A stretch of DNA of 64,000 bases. Source: VGTK01 sp046327915. GTDB taxonomy: Bacteria; Desulfobacterota; Binatia; UBA12015. The notes under the pieces were generated by a model. The model had not been told where the DNA came from and ran no database searches. It saw nothing but the letters and a program-made list of their open reading frames with translations. The stretch spans positions 73,699-137,698 of the forward strand of contig JAXLXO010000023.1 of assembly GCA_046327915.1 (NCBI GenBank), given 5' to 3'. This document shows positions 44,148 through 52,629 of this stretch, piece after piece. The position numbers were made by a program, and so were the translations under genes. Position 1 is the first letter of the stretch. The number at the start of each line of letters is the position of its first letter.

Positions 44148-45299
44148 CTACCCCGCTCCCAGGATCAGCGTCGCGCCGCTGTGCTTGATGCCGAGCCACC
44201 CGCCGGTGCCGTGACAGAGCGCGATCTGCGCGTCCTTCACCTGGCGCTCGCCCGACTCGCCGCGCAGCTGCTTGACGGCTTCGATCACGAGGAAGATGCC
44301 GCGCATGCCGGGATGATTCGACGACAGCCCGCCGCCGTCGAGGTTCACCGGCAGCTCGCCGCCGAGGCCGATGCGTCCGTTCTGCACGAAGGGTCCGCCC
44401 TCGCCGAGCTTGCAGAAGCCGAGGTTCTCGAGCGTCGACAGCACGGTGATGGTGAACGAGTCGTAGATCATGCAGAGATCGACGTCGGAGTGCTTGACGC
44501 CGGCGCGCTCGAAGGCCTTCGCGCCGGATTGGCGCGCCGCGATGTCGAGGATGTCGCGCTCGCCGATGCCGTTGTGCCGGTTCGCGACGCCCGCGCCGAG
44601 CACGAGTGCGGGACGCTTCTTCAGGTCGCGCGCGCGCTCCGCCGACGTCACCACCAGAGCGCCGCCGCCGTCCGAGATCATGCAGCAGTCGAGCAGGTGC
44701 AGCGGCGACGAGATCACGCGCGACGCGAGCACGTCCTCGACGGTGATCGGGTCGCGGTACTTGGCGTTCGGGTTCAGGCTCGCGTGGTGGCGGATCGTCG
44801 CCGCGATCTCGGCGAGCTGCTCGCTCGTCGTGCCGTACTCGTGCATGTGGCGCTGCGCGACCATGCCGTACGCGCCGACGATGGTCGGGCCGTACGGGAT
44901 GTCGAACGCGTCCGGCGGGTCCTGCGAGAAGCCGCCGCCGGTGCCGATCGCGAAGCGCTCCGAGGCCGCGGTCGCGCCGTAGGTGATGAGCACGGTGCGG
45001 CACAGCCCCGCCCGGATCGCCGCGCCCGCGTATGCCACCTGCGCCACGAACGACGAGCCGCCGATCGCGGTCGAGTCGATCCAGTCGGGCTTGATGTTCA
45101 GGTGGTGGCACATCGACAGCGCGCCGATCGGGCCGACACCCGACGTCGCGTAGCCGTCGACGTCCTTGATGGTGAGGCCCGCGTCCTCGAGCGCGCCGCG
45201 CGCGGACTCGGCCGCGATCTGGAACGCGGTCTTGTCGGGCGCCCAGCGCCGCGGGTGCTCGTACGCGCCGACGACCGCGATCTCGTTGCGCAGGCTCAT
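44148..45299 (-). CDS. thiolase-fold protein lacking the nucleophile cysteine (Ltp2-like), module 2
   Basis: 383 residues from ATG 45299. The family is SCP-x/lipid-transfer-protein thiolase (SGVGPIGALSM near the start, CMIYDSFTITVLSTLENLG, GGGLSSNHPGMRG). At the nucleophile site, residues 79-83, the sequence is AIGGSSFV and no cysteine is near. The same Ser/Gly change is known in Ltp2 of steroid-degrading actinobacteria, a retro-aldolase that uses a Tyr and a DUF35 partner, and the DIYDSFT block provides a candidate tyrosine. I infer a CoA-ester aldolase. Overlaps the hydrolase gene by four bases (ATGA at 45296-45299). Confidence 0.82.
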   Translation of the reverse strand: MSLRNEIAVVGAYEHPRRWAPDKTAFQIAAESARGALEDAGLTIKDVDGYATSGVGPIGALSMCHHLNIKPDWIDSTAIGGSSFVAQVAYAGAAIRAGLCRTVLITYGATAASERFAIGTGGGFSQDPPDAFDIPYGPTIVGAYGMVAQRHMHEYGTTSEQLAEIAATIRHHASLNPNAKYRDPITVEDVLASRVISSPLHLLDCCMISDGGGALVVTSAERARDLKKRPALVLGAGVANRHNGIGERDILDIAARQSGAKAFERAGVKHSDVDLCMIYDSFTITVLSTLENLGFCKLGEGGPFVQNGRIGLGGELPVNLDGGGLSSNHPGMRGIFLVIEAVKQLRGESGERQVKDAQIALCHGTGGWLGIKHSGATLILGAG

Positions 45300-46108
45300 G
45301 CGGCGGCCTTCCCGGTCACGAACGCCTCGATCGCGGCGTTCACCTCCGCGGCCTTCTCGAGGTGCAGCGCGTGCCCCGCGTCGGCGATGGTCTCGAGGCG
45401 CGCATCGCGCAGCGCCGCCGCGAGCTCCTCTGCTCCGGCGCGCGGACAGAGCCGGTCGGCTTCGCCGGCGACGACGAGCACCGGCCGCGCGATCTCGCCG
45501 AGCCGCGACGCGAGCGTCGAGCCGCGGTACGCGAGCAGATCGGAGAGGCGGACCTTCGGGTCGGTCTTCACCAGCTCGCCCCACCACTCGCGCATCACGT
45601 TCATGTCGGGCGACGTGCCGAAGTACGGCGTGTCGAACTGCTGCCCGAGGCGTCCGCGCACGACCAGGCGCAGCTTGTCGATCGCGTCGTCGGGAACCGA
45701 CGCCTTCGCCGCGGTGCCGAGCGTCACGACGGCGCGCACGCGATCGGCGCTGGTCCGCGCGACCTCGAGCGCCACGTGACCGGCGAAGCCGTGTCCGACG
45801 AGCACGGCCGGGGGTGCGGCGATGCCGGCGAGGAAGTCGGCGACGATCCTCGCCGCGGCCTCGATCGACGCCGGGCCGTCGAGGCCGGACGAGCGCCCGT
45901 GCGCCGGCAGGTCGAGTGCGACGGCGCTGTGCGCGGTCGCGAAGTGCGCGAGCTGCCGCGACCAGAGCGCCGCGCTGCCGCCCTCGCCGTGCAGGAACAC
46001 CAGGCACGCGCCGCGCGACGTCCCGGGCGGCTGGTCCGGCAGGGTCGTCGGCCCGGTGTGCAGATAGTGCAGGGCCTGATCGTTGCGGCGCAGATACTTG
46101 GTGGGCAT
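45296..46108 (-). CDS. alpha/beta-hydrolase-fold protein with a serine-to-glycine nucleophile
   Basis: 270 residues with the hydrolase frame: LVFLHGEGGSAALWS, ALDLPAHGRSSG, and GHALHLEKAAEV carrying the late His. The nucleophile elbow should be GxSxG but reads VLVGHGFAGHVAL, so the codon for Ser is GGC (Gly). I checked the bases on the minus strand. It is therefore unlikely to be a serine hydrolase, unless another residue takes over. It heads the module 2 operon (hydrolase, thiolase, DUF35) and is divergent from the thioesterase at 46236 by 127 bp. Confidence 0.85.
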   Translation of the reverse strand: MPTKYLRRNDQALHYLHTGPTTLPDQPPGTSRGACLVFLHGEGGSAALWSRQLAHFATAHSAVALDLPAHGRSSGLDGPASIEAAARIVADFLAGIAAPPAVLVGHGFAGHVALEVARTSADRVRAVVTLGTAAKASVPDDAIDKLRLVVRGRLGQQFDTPYFGTSPDMNVMREWWGELVKTDPKVRLSDLLAYRGSTLASRLGEIARPVLVVAGEADRLCPRAGAEELAAALRDARLETIADAGHALHLEKAAEVNAAIEAFVTGKAAA

Positions 46109-46235
46109 GGCGGGCCCTTCTGGTTACGGCTCCGCGCGTCGTGCTGTCAACGGGCCGGGCGGGTCGAGTTCCGGACCGGCGGGTCCGCCACGGCGCGCTT
46201 GTGCCGGCCCGCGGGCGCCGTCAGAGTCGCGCGCC

Positions 46236-46688
46236 ATGAGCAGCACGGATGCGCCGGACACGTCCGACCCGATCGCACGCGCGCGCGGCGCGACGGAGTT
46301 CTTCGCAGCGCTCGTGCCCGGACAGCTGGGCTGCGTGTTCGACCACTCCGCGAAGGACCTGGTGCTGGGACACATCGACGTGACCCCGAACCTGATCGCC
46401 GGCACCGGCTTCCTGTTCGCGCCCGCGGTGATCGCCCTCGCCGACACCTGCGCCGCGATCGGCTGCGGCAACAACATCCCCGAGGATGCGTCGTTCACGA
46501 CGATCGAGCTCAAGAGCAACTTTCTCTCGTCGGCGCGCGTCGGCGAGCGCGTCGTGTGCCGCTGCACGCCGGCGCACCTCGGGCGTCAGACGCACGTCTG
46601 GGACGCGGTGGTGACGAACGAGAGCACGGGCCGCACGATGGCGCTGTTCCGCTGCACCCAGATGGTGCTCGCCGCCCGGCGAAGCTGA
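46236..46688 (+). CDS. hotdog-fold thioesterase (PaaI family)
   Basis: 150 residues from ATG 46236. GTGFLFAPAVIALADTCAAIGCG is the hotdog core with the conserved Asp, and ASFTTIELKSNFLSSARVGERV the following beta strand, as in PaaI/YbgC-type acyl-CoA thioesterases. Cytoplasmic hydrolysis of a short or aromatic acyl-CoA is inferred. It is divergent from the module 2 hydrolase, and could share its regulation. Its 3' side opens on the long fold-back repeats. Confidence 0.82.
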   Translation: MSSTDAPDTSDPIARARGATEFFAALVPGQLGCVFDHSAKDLVLGHIDVTPNLIAGTGFLFAPAVIALADTCAAIGCGNNIPEDASFTTIELKSNFLSSARVGERVVCRCTPAHLGRQTHVWDAVVTNESTGRTMALFRCTQMVLAARRS

Positions 46689-46695
46689 CGCGAGG

Positions 46696-46808
46696 CCGGG
46701 AGGGCTCGAGGAGGGGTGCGGAAGGGTGGGTCCGATCCGCTTAGTGGAGCAGCTCTTGTCCTGACTCCTCTCGCCGGCTAGCCGGTCGCCCCTTCTCCAA
46801 CCCTCCCG
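46696..46808. repeat. long fold-back repeat, copy 1
   Basis: 113 bp beginning ccgggagggctcgaggagggg and ending ccccttctccaaccctcccg. The two ends are complementary at 15 of 19 positions, so the unit folds on itself. The centre contains the perfect 12 bp palindrome ccggctagccgg. The last 72 bases (46737-46808) are identical to copy 2, and the first 21 (46701-46721) are also the same; only a spacer of 15 bases differs. Lies in a gap between convergent genes. Confidence 0.85.
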
Positions 46809-46857
46809 TCCTCGCGTCTCCTTGCTCTTCCTTTCGCTCGTCGCCTCGATCCCGTGC

Positions 46858-46973
46858 CCGGAAGGGCTCGAGGAGGGGTGCGGGCCGGTTCCTTCCCAGA
46901 CCCGCTTAGTGGAGCAGCTCTTGTCCTGACTCCTCTCGCCGGCTAGCCGGTCGCCCCTTCTCCAACCCTCCCG
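46858..46973. repeat. long fold-back repeat, copy 2
   Basis: 116 bp, with the shared 72 bp block at 46902-46973 and the shared 21 bp block at 46863-46883; its internal spacer is 18 bases and unrelated to that of copy 1. It stops seven bases before the stop of the Tat-protein gene. The 49 bp between the copies is pyrimidine-rich. It could be a duplicated terminator, a REP-like element or a structured RNA. Confidence 0.85.
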
Positions 46974-46979
46974 GTCACG

Positions 46980-47387
46980 TCAGAAGCGTGGTCCAGGCTT
47001 CAGGTTCGCGACGTCGACCTTGACGCCGTTCGCCTTGAACAGCTGGCGGAACGTCTTGCGCTCGACCCACTGCGGCTCGATCCGGCAGTCGCAGCCAGGG
47101 TGCGCGCGGTTCATGCGCGCGGCCTTGCGGGTGCGGAACGCCATGTAGCGGTGGTGATTGCGGCACGCGCGGCAGCTCACGTTGTTCCGCGTCGAGAAGC
47201 GGAAGATCTTGACGTCGCCGGTGTGGTCCGTCGTCGGCACCGGGTCGGCCGCTTCGGCCTTCGGCACGACCACCGTCACCGCGGCGGCCGCGGCCACCGA
47301 TCCGAGCGTCAGGTCGCGGAGGAAGTTGCGTCGCGTCCGCACCGTGGCCGGTGCTTCGTTCTGCGCGTCCGTGCTCGTCTGGTTCAT
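46980..47387 (-). CDS. small Tat-exported protein with four conserved-looking cysteines, function unknown
   Basis: 135 residues from ATG 47387. The N-terminus has a twin-arginine signal, RTRRNFLRDLTLGS, followed by a hydrophobic, alanine-rich segment and AEAAD as a cleavage site. The mature part of about 90 residues has SCRACRNHHRYMAF and HPGCDCRIEPQ, CxxC and CxC pairs with a His between, fit to bind a metal or form disulfides. Folding before export is implied by the Tat route, so a cofactor is likely. No family recognised. It abuts the fold-back repeats. Confidence 0.7.
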   Translation of the reverse strand: MNQTSTDAQNEAPATVRTRRNFLRDLTLGSVAAAAAVTVVVPKAEAADPVPTTDHTGDVKIFRFSTRNNVSCRACRNHHRYMAFRTRKAARMNRAHPGCDCRIEPQWVERKTFRQLFKANGVKVDVANLKPGPRF

Positions 47388-47494
47388 CTCCGTCTCGCCT
47401 CCGATGCTTCAGGAGACGAGCGGATCGGGCCGCTTCATTGCGCGCCTCGCGCGACGCTCGCGAAAAACTTCCGCGCGCGAGCGCCCGGCCCGCC

Positions 47495-48436
47495 TCAGGC
47501 GACTGCGGAGCGCTTCTTCGCGTCGCCCCACACCGGCGTGAGCCACGACGCGTACGCCGCATCGCCGCCGCGCGCGACGCTGCGGAAGCGTTCCGCGATC
47601 GCCGCGGTGACCGGACCGACCTTGCCCGTTCCGATGCGGCGGCGGTCGATGCTCGCCACCGGCGTGACTTCCGCCGCAGTCCCCGAGAGGAACACCTCCT
47701 CGGCGACGTAGAGCTCGGTGCGCGAGATGCGGCGCTCGACGACCTTCAGGTTCAGCGGTGCTGCGACCGCGAGCTCGAGGATGCTGCGCCGCGTGATGCC
47801 CTCGAGGTTGTCCGCGGTGGACGGCGGCGACACCAGCTCGCCGCGACGCACCATGAAGAGATGCGCGGCGCTCGCCTCGCTGACCTCGCCCGACTCGGTG
47901 AGCACGATCGCGTCGTCGAAGCCGTTGCGCTTCGCCTCCGCGCGCGCGAGCGCGGAGTTCAGATACGCGCCCGTGGGCTTTGCGCGCGCCGGGATCGCGT
48001 TGTCGGCGACGCGGCGCCACGACGACACGCAGAGGTCGATGCTCTCGCTCTTGAAGTAGCGGCCGAGCGGCAGGCAGTAGATGCTGAGCGAGGTCGGAAC
48101 GTCCGTGAGCGTCGGCGACAGCTCGTCGGAGTCGACGAAGAAGAGCGGCCGGATGTAGTGGTCCTCGCGCGCGTCGTTGCGGCGCAGCAGCTCGCACAGG
48201 AGCCGCGCGAGATCCTCGCGCGACACCGTGGGCTCGAGCCCGAGGATGTGCGCCGACTCGAAGAGACGCTCGACGTGGTCGGCGAGGCGGAAGACGTAGA
48301 GCTCGCTCTGCTTCTCGTCCCAGTAGCCGCGTACGCCGCCGAAGCAGCCCAGCCCGTAGTTGAAGGCCTTCGCGCGCACGTTGACGGTGGCGTCGGCGTC
48401 GTCGACGAACTGATTGCGATGATAGGTCACTCCCAC
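47495..48436 (-). CDS. ilvE: branched-chain amino acid aminotransferase (fold type IV)
   Basis: 313 residues from GTG 48436. The PLP Lys is in ARAKPTGAYLNSALAR, and the IlvE-type block VNVRAKAFNYGLGCFGGVRGYW is the N-terminal glycine region; GEVSEASAAHLFMVR and LSGTAAEVTPV are later cofactor-contact segments. The protein is of the length of IlvE (about 300-310). D-amino acid transaminase and aminodeoxychorismate lyase share the fold, but the sequence GTAAEVTPVxxIDxR is IlvE-like. Longer starts upstream add an arginine-rich tail and are less likely. Confidence 0.88.
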   Translation of the reverse strand: MGVTYHRNQFVDDADATVNVRAKAFNYGLGCFGGVRGYWDEKQSELYVFRLADHVERLFESAHILGLEPTVSREDLARLLCELLRRNDAREDHYIRPLFFVDSDELSPTLTDVPTSLSIYCLPLGRYFKSESIDLCVSSWRRVADNAIPARAKPTGAYLNSALARAEAKRNGFDDAIVLTESGEVSEASAAHLFMVRRGELVSPPSTADNLEGITRRSILELAVAAPLNLKVVERRISRTELYVAEEVFLSGTAAEVTPVASIDRRRIGTGKVGPVTAAIAERFRSVARGGDAAYASWLTPVWGDAKKRSAVA

Positions 48437-48539
48437 GGCTGGCCTCCGGCTGGACGTCCCGCGACGGGCGGAACGTCGACAGTTCCGCACAACGGATTCG
48501 TCCTGGCAACCCGTGCGCCACGCTCGTGGAGCGGCGTCG

Positions 48540-50192
48540 TCACTGGGCCGCGCGATAGATCTCCGCCGTGTTCTTCTTCGCGCTCGTGAACGCCGTCGAC
48601 CAGCACTCGCCGCGCGTGTTCGACAGCTGAACGATCACGGCGGGATCCTGGTCGTAGTACTCCGTCGCGCTGAAGGGCGTGTCGAACCGCAGGAAGCGGG
48701 TATCCATCGAGACCTTCGTCGGGTCGACCGAGATCGTGTCGCCGTGCTTCCAGCGCAGGCCGCCCTTCGCGGTGATCTTCCAGCACGAGCTGTCGACGAA
48801 CAGCCCGCAGGTGCCGTACACGCTGCCGCCCACCGCGTGGACCAGCGCCGGAGTGCCCGCGTGCTGGTCGTAGACGCAGGCGACGTGCCCCGAGACGACC
48901 TCGCGTCGCGCCGGACCGCCGGTGACCTTGGTCGCCTTCCATCCCATGTGGTCGCGCTGGTCGCCCGTGGGGTTGCTGACGACGAAGGACGCGGCAGCGG
49001 CCGGATAGCAGCCGGTGAGCGGCGTCGGGCTGCACGAGATCGGGCGCGTGTTGAACAGCCGCCCGTAGAGCCGCTCCGGCCCGGACGACTGCGCGAGCAC
49101 GACGAGAACGTCGTCGTCCTTGCCCGCGATCACGCGTCGCGGGTCGCGCTTCTCGCGCCCGCTGGAGAAGACGAGGTCGCCGCCGATCGGCGTCTGGTCC
49201 GCGTCGTAGGTGTAGCCGCGCACGTACTCGCCGTGCGGGAAGCGGTCGACCACCAGGAGAATCTCGTTCTCGCTGGTGATCGCGGCCGGAGGAATCGCCG
49301 CCAGCGTGTCGCCACAGCACGGACCGGGCGACTGGAAGCTCGGCGCGAGCGGCACGCCGGCCGCGCTGTACCTGCGCGCGCGCGGCAGACCGGCGGGCAC
49401 GGCGTCGAGCCACTGCGCCAGCAGCCAGCCGTCGGGGGCCATCACGAGGTCCTGCAGCGGCGCACCCGCCTGCGGCGACGTGTCGAACACGAACGCGCTG
49501 CCGACGAGCGCGGGCGTGCCGTCGAGCGGCTGCCCGCGGTCGACGCCGGCGGTCTCGTCGCGCCACGCCACGAGCGCGTCGCCGGCGGCGCTGCAGACGA
49601 GCCGTCCGTTCGCGACCGTCGCGGCGCCGCCACCGTCGACGCCGAGCTCCGCCGAAGCGGGGCCCGCGGTCGTGAACCGGCGCACGAAGAAGTTGTCCGG
49701 GTGCGCGGCGCTCTGCCACGCCGCCAGGTACGCGCCCCCCGGCAGGGCGCACGCACCGACGCTCTCGATCGGCGGTGCAGCGACGGCGTTCACCGTGAAC
49801 TCGGGCGCGAGCGGCGCGCCGGTCGCGTCGAAGAAGCGGCCGGACGTGCTCGAGCTCGCGTCGTCCGTCCAGACGACGAGGAACGAGCCGTCCGCCTGGC
49901 ACGCGACCGACGGGTTCCTCTGGCCGTTGCTGCCGGCGCTGACCTGGAACTCGAGGCCGAGCGGTGCGCCCTCGCGGTCGAAGCGCCGCGCGAGCACGCG
50001 TGCGTCACTGCGCGCCGGGTCGAGGCCGGAATCCCAGACGACGACGTAGCTCCCGCTCGCGTCCGAGCAGCCGCGCACGTTCTCCTGGATCTCCTTCGTG
50101 TTGCCCGTGATCGCGAACTCCGCCGACGACGGCGACGCGACCAGTGCGAGCAACAATGCGCCGAGCGCGCCACAGCGACGTGAGCCTGTCAT
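48540..50192 (-). CDS. secreted protein of unknown function with WD-like or propeller-type repeats
   Basis: 550 residues from ATG 50192, preceded by ggagggaag. A signal peptide (LGALLLALVASPSSAEF) leads into repeats of the GSYVVVWDSG, GSFLVVWTDD, GAYLAAWQSA and LVAWRDE kind, spaced 40-60 residues, ending in a Cys-rich C-terminus (CCGD, CVYDQHAGTPALVHAVGGSVYGTC, SSCWKI). The repeats resemble blades of a beta-propeller in bacterial secreted proteins. No enzyme motif seen. It is 82 bp downstream of the PLC-type lipoprotein gene, on the same strand, and may be its partner. Confidence 0.7.
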   Translation of the reverse strand: MTGSRRCGALGALLLALVASPSSAEFAITGNTKEIQENVRGCSDASGSYVVVWDSGLDPARSDARVLARRFDREGAPLGLEFQVSAGSNGQRNPSVACQADGSFLVVWTDDASSSTSGRFFDATGAPLAPEFTVNAVAAPPIESVGACALPGGAYLAAWQSAAHPDNFFVRRFTTAGPASAELGVDGGGAATVANGRLVCSAAGDALVAWRDETAGVDRGQPLDGTPALVGSAFVFDTSPQAGAPLQDLVMAPDGWLLAQWLDAVPAGLPRARRYSAAGVPLAPSFQSPGPCCGDTLAAIPPAAITSENEILLVVDRFPHGEYVRGYTYDADQTPIGGDLVFSSGREKRDPRRVIAGKDDDVLVVLAQSSGPERLYGRLFNTRPISCSPTPLTGCYPAAAASFVVSNPTGDQRDHMGWKATKVTGGPARREVVSGHVACVYDQHAGTPALVHAVGGSVYGTCGLFVDSSCWKITAKGGLRWKHGDTISVDPTKVSMDTRFLRFDTPFSATEYYDQDPAVIVQLSNTRGECWSTAFTSAKKNTAEIYRAAQ

Positions 50193-50274
50193 GCTTCTTC
50201 CCTCCAGGAGCTCCGGGCCTTCGCGGCGGGGACCTCGACCATCGCGCGACCATGTCCCACGCCGTCGACGACGG

Positions 50275-51933
50275 TCAACGAACTTCTTCGACCCGGGTGC
50301 CGACGTACGTCGCGGGGCCGCCCGCTCCGTCCTGCGAAAGTGCCAGCGGCCCCTGCACCGCGAGGCGCTGCGCGAAGCACTGCTCCTCGCCGGCGCGCAG
50401 CCACACCGGCTCGCCGTCGGGGCCGACGTCGACCGCAACCAGTCCCCGCGCGCACGAGCCGCCGTCCCGGGTTCCCACCTCGAGGCCGATCATGACGCCG
50501 ACCGCGATCTGGCCGGCGACGGTATTGCTCGCGACGGTCGCGCCGTCCGCGCCGTGCGCGAGCGTGACGTTCTCGTTCGCGAGCGCGGTCAGGTGGCAGA
50601 GACCGGCGCGGCAGACGCGCAGCACGAGTCGCAGCGCCTCCGCATCGGGCGTGCCGCTGCCGAGCGGAGCGCCGGGCGTGCGCGGCGCGCGCACCTTGTC
50701 GCGGCAGATCGCGACCGAGTCCTCGTCGTCCTCGGTCGCCGCCGCGGCCAGGCACGGCAGGCTGCCCGACTCCGCGCCGACCGACGGCAGCGTCGACCAG
50801 CGCACGCTCTTCCCCGTCGGCATGTCGCGCCATCGCGCGGCCGACGCATCGCCGTCGGGAACACGGAGCACCACGTGCGAGCCCGGCTCGACGATCTCGC
50901 CGCGCGACGCATCGAGCGGGCGCAGCGGCTGCGCCGGGCCGCGGTCGTCGGCCCGGATCCACGGCGTGTCGCCCTGCAGGATCTGTGCGCCGAGCGCGAT
51001 GCGCTCGCGCTGCTGCTCGACCGTGAACGCACCGTCGATACGCACCATCGCGCCGTCGCTCAAGAACAGCGGCAGGTTCGGGTCCGCGGTGTCCTCGACC
51101 TGCAGGAACACCGAGCGGCGGCGTGCGTGCTCGAGATCCTCGCGCGACAGCTCGTCGCGGATCTTCTGCGGCAGCGTGTCCCAGTCGAGCTTCCACGACG
51201 ACGCCATCGAGAACGCGGTCCGCGTGCGCAGATCGCCGTGCAGCGTGAACGTCGCCCAGTCGAGCGTGCCCTTCGCCTGCGGCAGCAGGTCGTCGAAGTT
51301 GCCGAGCACGCTGACGACGAAGCGTCCGCGCAGCTCCGCGAGCGTCGGCCAGCCGGTGCGCGCGAGGCAGCTCGTCAGATCGGGGTCCGGGTCACGGCCG
51401 TCGGGATCGCACGCGTCGAGCAGGTCGCCCGGGCGGTAGAGCCACGGGCCGAGGGACTCCTCGAGGATGCGCTCGAGATCGTCCACGGTGTGCTGCGCGT
51501 CGAAGCTCGACGCGGCGAACTCCTTCAGCTCCACGATCACGTGCACGACCTCGTGACGCGGCAGCGCCGCGTGGAAGAGGCGCAGCGGACGCAGGCAGTC
51601 GGCGAGGTCGTCGCACAGGCTGTTGCCGGGCACGGTGTGGAAGACGCGGTAGGCGTGCGCGCGGCGCGGATCGGGGTGCACGTCGAGCTCGATCGCGCGC
51701 GCGCCGTCCGCGACCAGCTCATCGAGCAGGCTCTCCTGTACGCCGCTCGAGAAGAGGTCCGTCGAGACGCCGCGGTCGACCCAGTACGAGTTGTGCGTTC
51801 CTGCGAGCCACGCCTCGTTCATGCGCAGCGTGTCGGCGGGGCCCGGCGGGTCGGATGCCGTCGGCGATCCGCCGTCGGAGCAGGCCGTCACGAGGGCGAG
51901 GAGAAGGATCGCGCCGATGCGGAGGGGCTGCAC
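50275..51933 (-). CDS. lipoprotein, Ca2+-dependent phosphoinositide-PLC-like phosphodiesterase
   Basis: 552 residues from a GTG at 51933, which gives the lipoprotein signal QPLRIGAILLLALVTAC with the lipobox Cys at about residue 18. The PLC-like fold shows LAGTHNSYW with the first catalytic His, AIELDVHPDP with the metal and base acids, and HVIVELKEF. These are the marks of the bacterial Ca2+-dependent PI-PLC family (PF16670). A second half (residues roughly 320-540) has no recognised fold. It would face the periplasm or cell surface. The frame continues upstream, but without a better start. Confidence 0.8.
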   Translation of the reverse strand: MQPLRIGAILLLALVTACSDGGSPTASDPPGPADTLRMNEAWLAGTHNSYWVDRGVSTDLFSSGVQESLLDELVADGARAIELDVHPDPRRAHAYRVFHTVPGNSLCDDLADCLRPLRLFHAALPRHEVVHVIVELKEFAASSFDAQHTVDDLERILEESLGPWLYRPGDLLDACDPDGRDPDPDLTSCLARTGWPTLAELRGRFVVSVLGNFDDLLPQAKGTLDWATFTLHGDLRTRTAFSMASSWKLDWDTLPQKIRDELSREDLEHARRRSVFLQVEDTADPNLPLFLSDGAMVRIDGAFTVEQQRERIALGAQILQGDTPWIRADDRGPAQPLRPLDASRGEIVEPGSHVVLRVPDGDASAARWRDMPTGKSVRWSTLPSVGAESGSLPCLAAAATEDDEDSVAICRDKVRAPRTPGAPLGSGTPDAEALRLVLRVCRAGLCHLTALANENVTLAHGADGATVASNTVAGQIAVGVMIGLEVGTRDGGSCARGLVAVDVGPDGEPVWLRAGEEQCFAQRLAVQGPLALSQDGAGGPATYVGTRVEEVR

Positions 51934-52016
51934 GCGCGGACTGTGGACCGAACCGACGCCGGCGATCAAGGCCGTTCCAGGTGCGGTCGAGCCGCTGACG
52001 CCGCAGCCGACGCCCG

Positions 52017-52556
52017 CTACCAGCGCAGGTACGGCGCCGGCGACGCGGGATGCGAGCGCAGCCGGCCCGCGAGCAGCCGCGCGAGACGGCGGTGAAAGCC
52101 CGCGTTGGGAAACTCTTTCTTGACGGTCGCGACCAGAGCCCGGTCGAGGCCGAACGGCACGAAGCCGAGCGAGAGGTCGACGAGATCGGCCTTGCGCAGC
52201 GCCTCGACCAGCGCGTCGCCGGGTCCTCCGCAGGCGCGCAGGCGGTGGTGCATGAGGATCATGCGCTCGATCTCGGGCACCCACGCATCGAGGGCGTGCG
52301 CGTGCAGGTAATCGCGCGCCAGCGCCGCCGACGGCGGCAGGTAGTCCATCGTGCCGGCGCTCCAGATGCCGAGGTCGTGGAACGCGGCCGCGATCGCGAC
52401 CTTGCGCTGCGTGTCGGGCGCCGCGACGCTCAGCGCGCCGCAGAAGCGCGCCACGCGCTGCACGTGATTGCGGTAGCCGTCCCAGTCCGCGCCGATCGTC
52501 TCGCGCCACGGCGCCAGGATCTCATCCACCAGCGCCATCGATTCGTGCGGCGTCAT
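52017..52556 (-). CDS. HD-domain phosphohydrolase
   Basis: 179 residues from ATG 52556. HxxRVARF and AAAFHDLGIWS carry the HD metal-binding pair, with MILMHHRL as the next His pair. Free HD domains of this length hydrolyse nucleotides or cyclic nucleotides; substrate not known. It is followed by 83 bp, then the PLC gene, on the same strand. Its start is 73 bp from the divergent membrane-protein gene. Confidence 0.82.
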   Translation of the reverse strand: MTPHESMALVDEILAPWRETIGADWDGYRNHVQRVARFCGALSVAAPDTQRKVAIAAAFHDLGIWSAGTMDYLPPSAALARDYLHAHALDAWVPEIERMILMHHRLRACGGPGDALVEALRKADLVDLSLGFVPFGLDRALVATVKKEFPNAGFHRRLARLLAGRLRSHPASPAPYLRW

Positions 52557-52629
52557 GGCCGCCCACAGTCGACGAACGGCCTCGGCGTCGCAAGCGCATG
52601 CCGCCGCGCCCGCGCGCGCGGTGCGTGGT

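Noticed and set aside
46689..46979. A CRISPR array or insertion sequence in the repeat region
   Set aside because: Only two copies with a single spacer, no Cas gene and no transposase or target-site duplication; the arms fold on themselves instead.
50275..52509. Extending the PLC lipoprotein upstream into the HD region
   Set aside because: The frame stays open but has no start with a lipoprotein signal, and it crosses the HD gene on the same strand in another frame.
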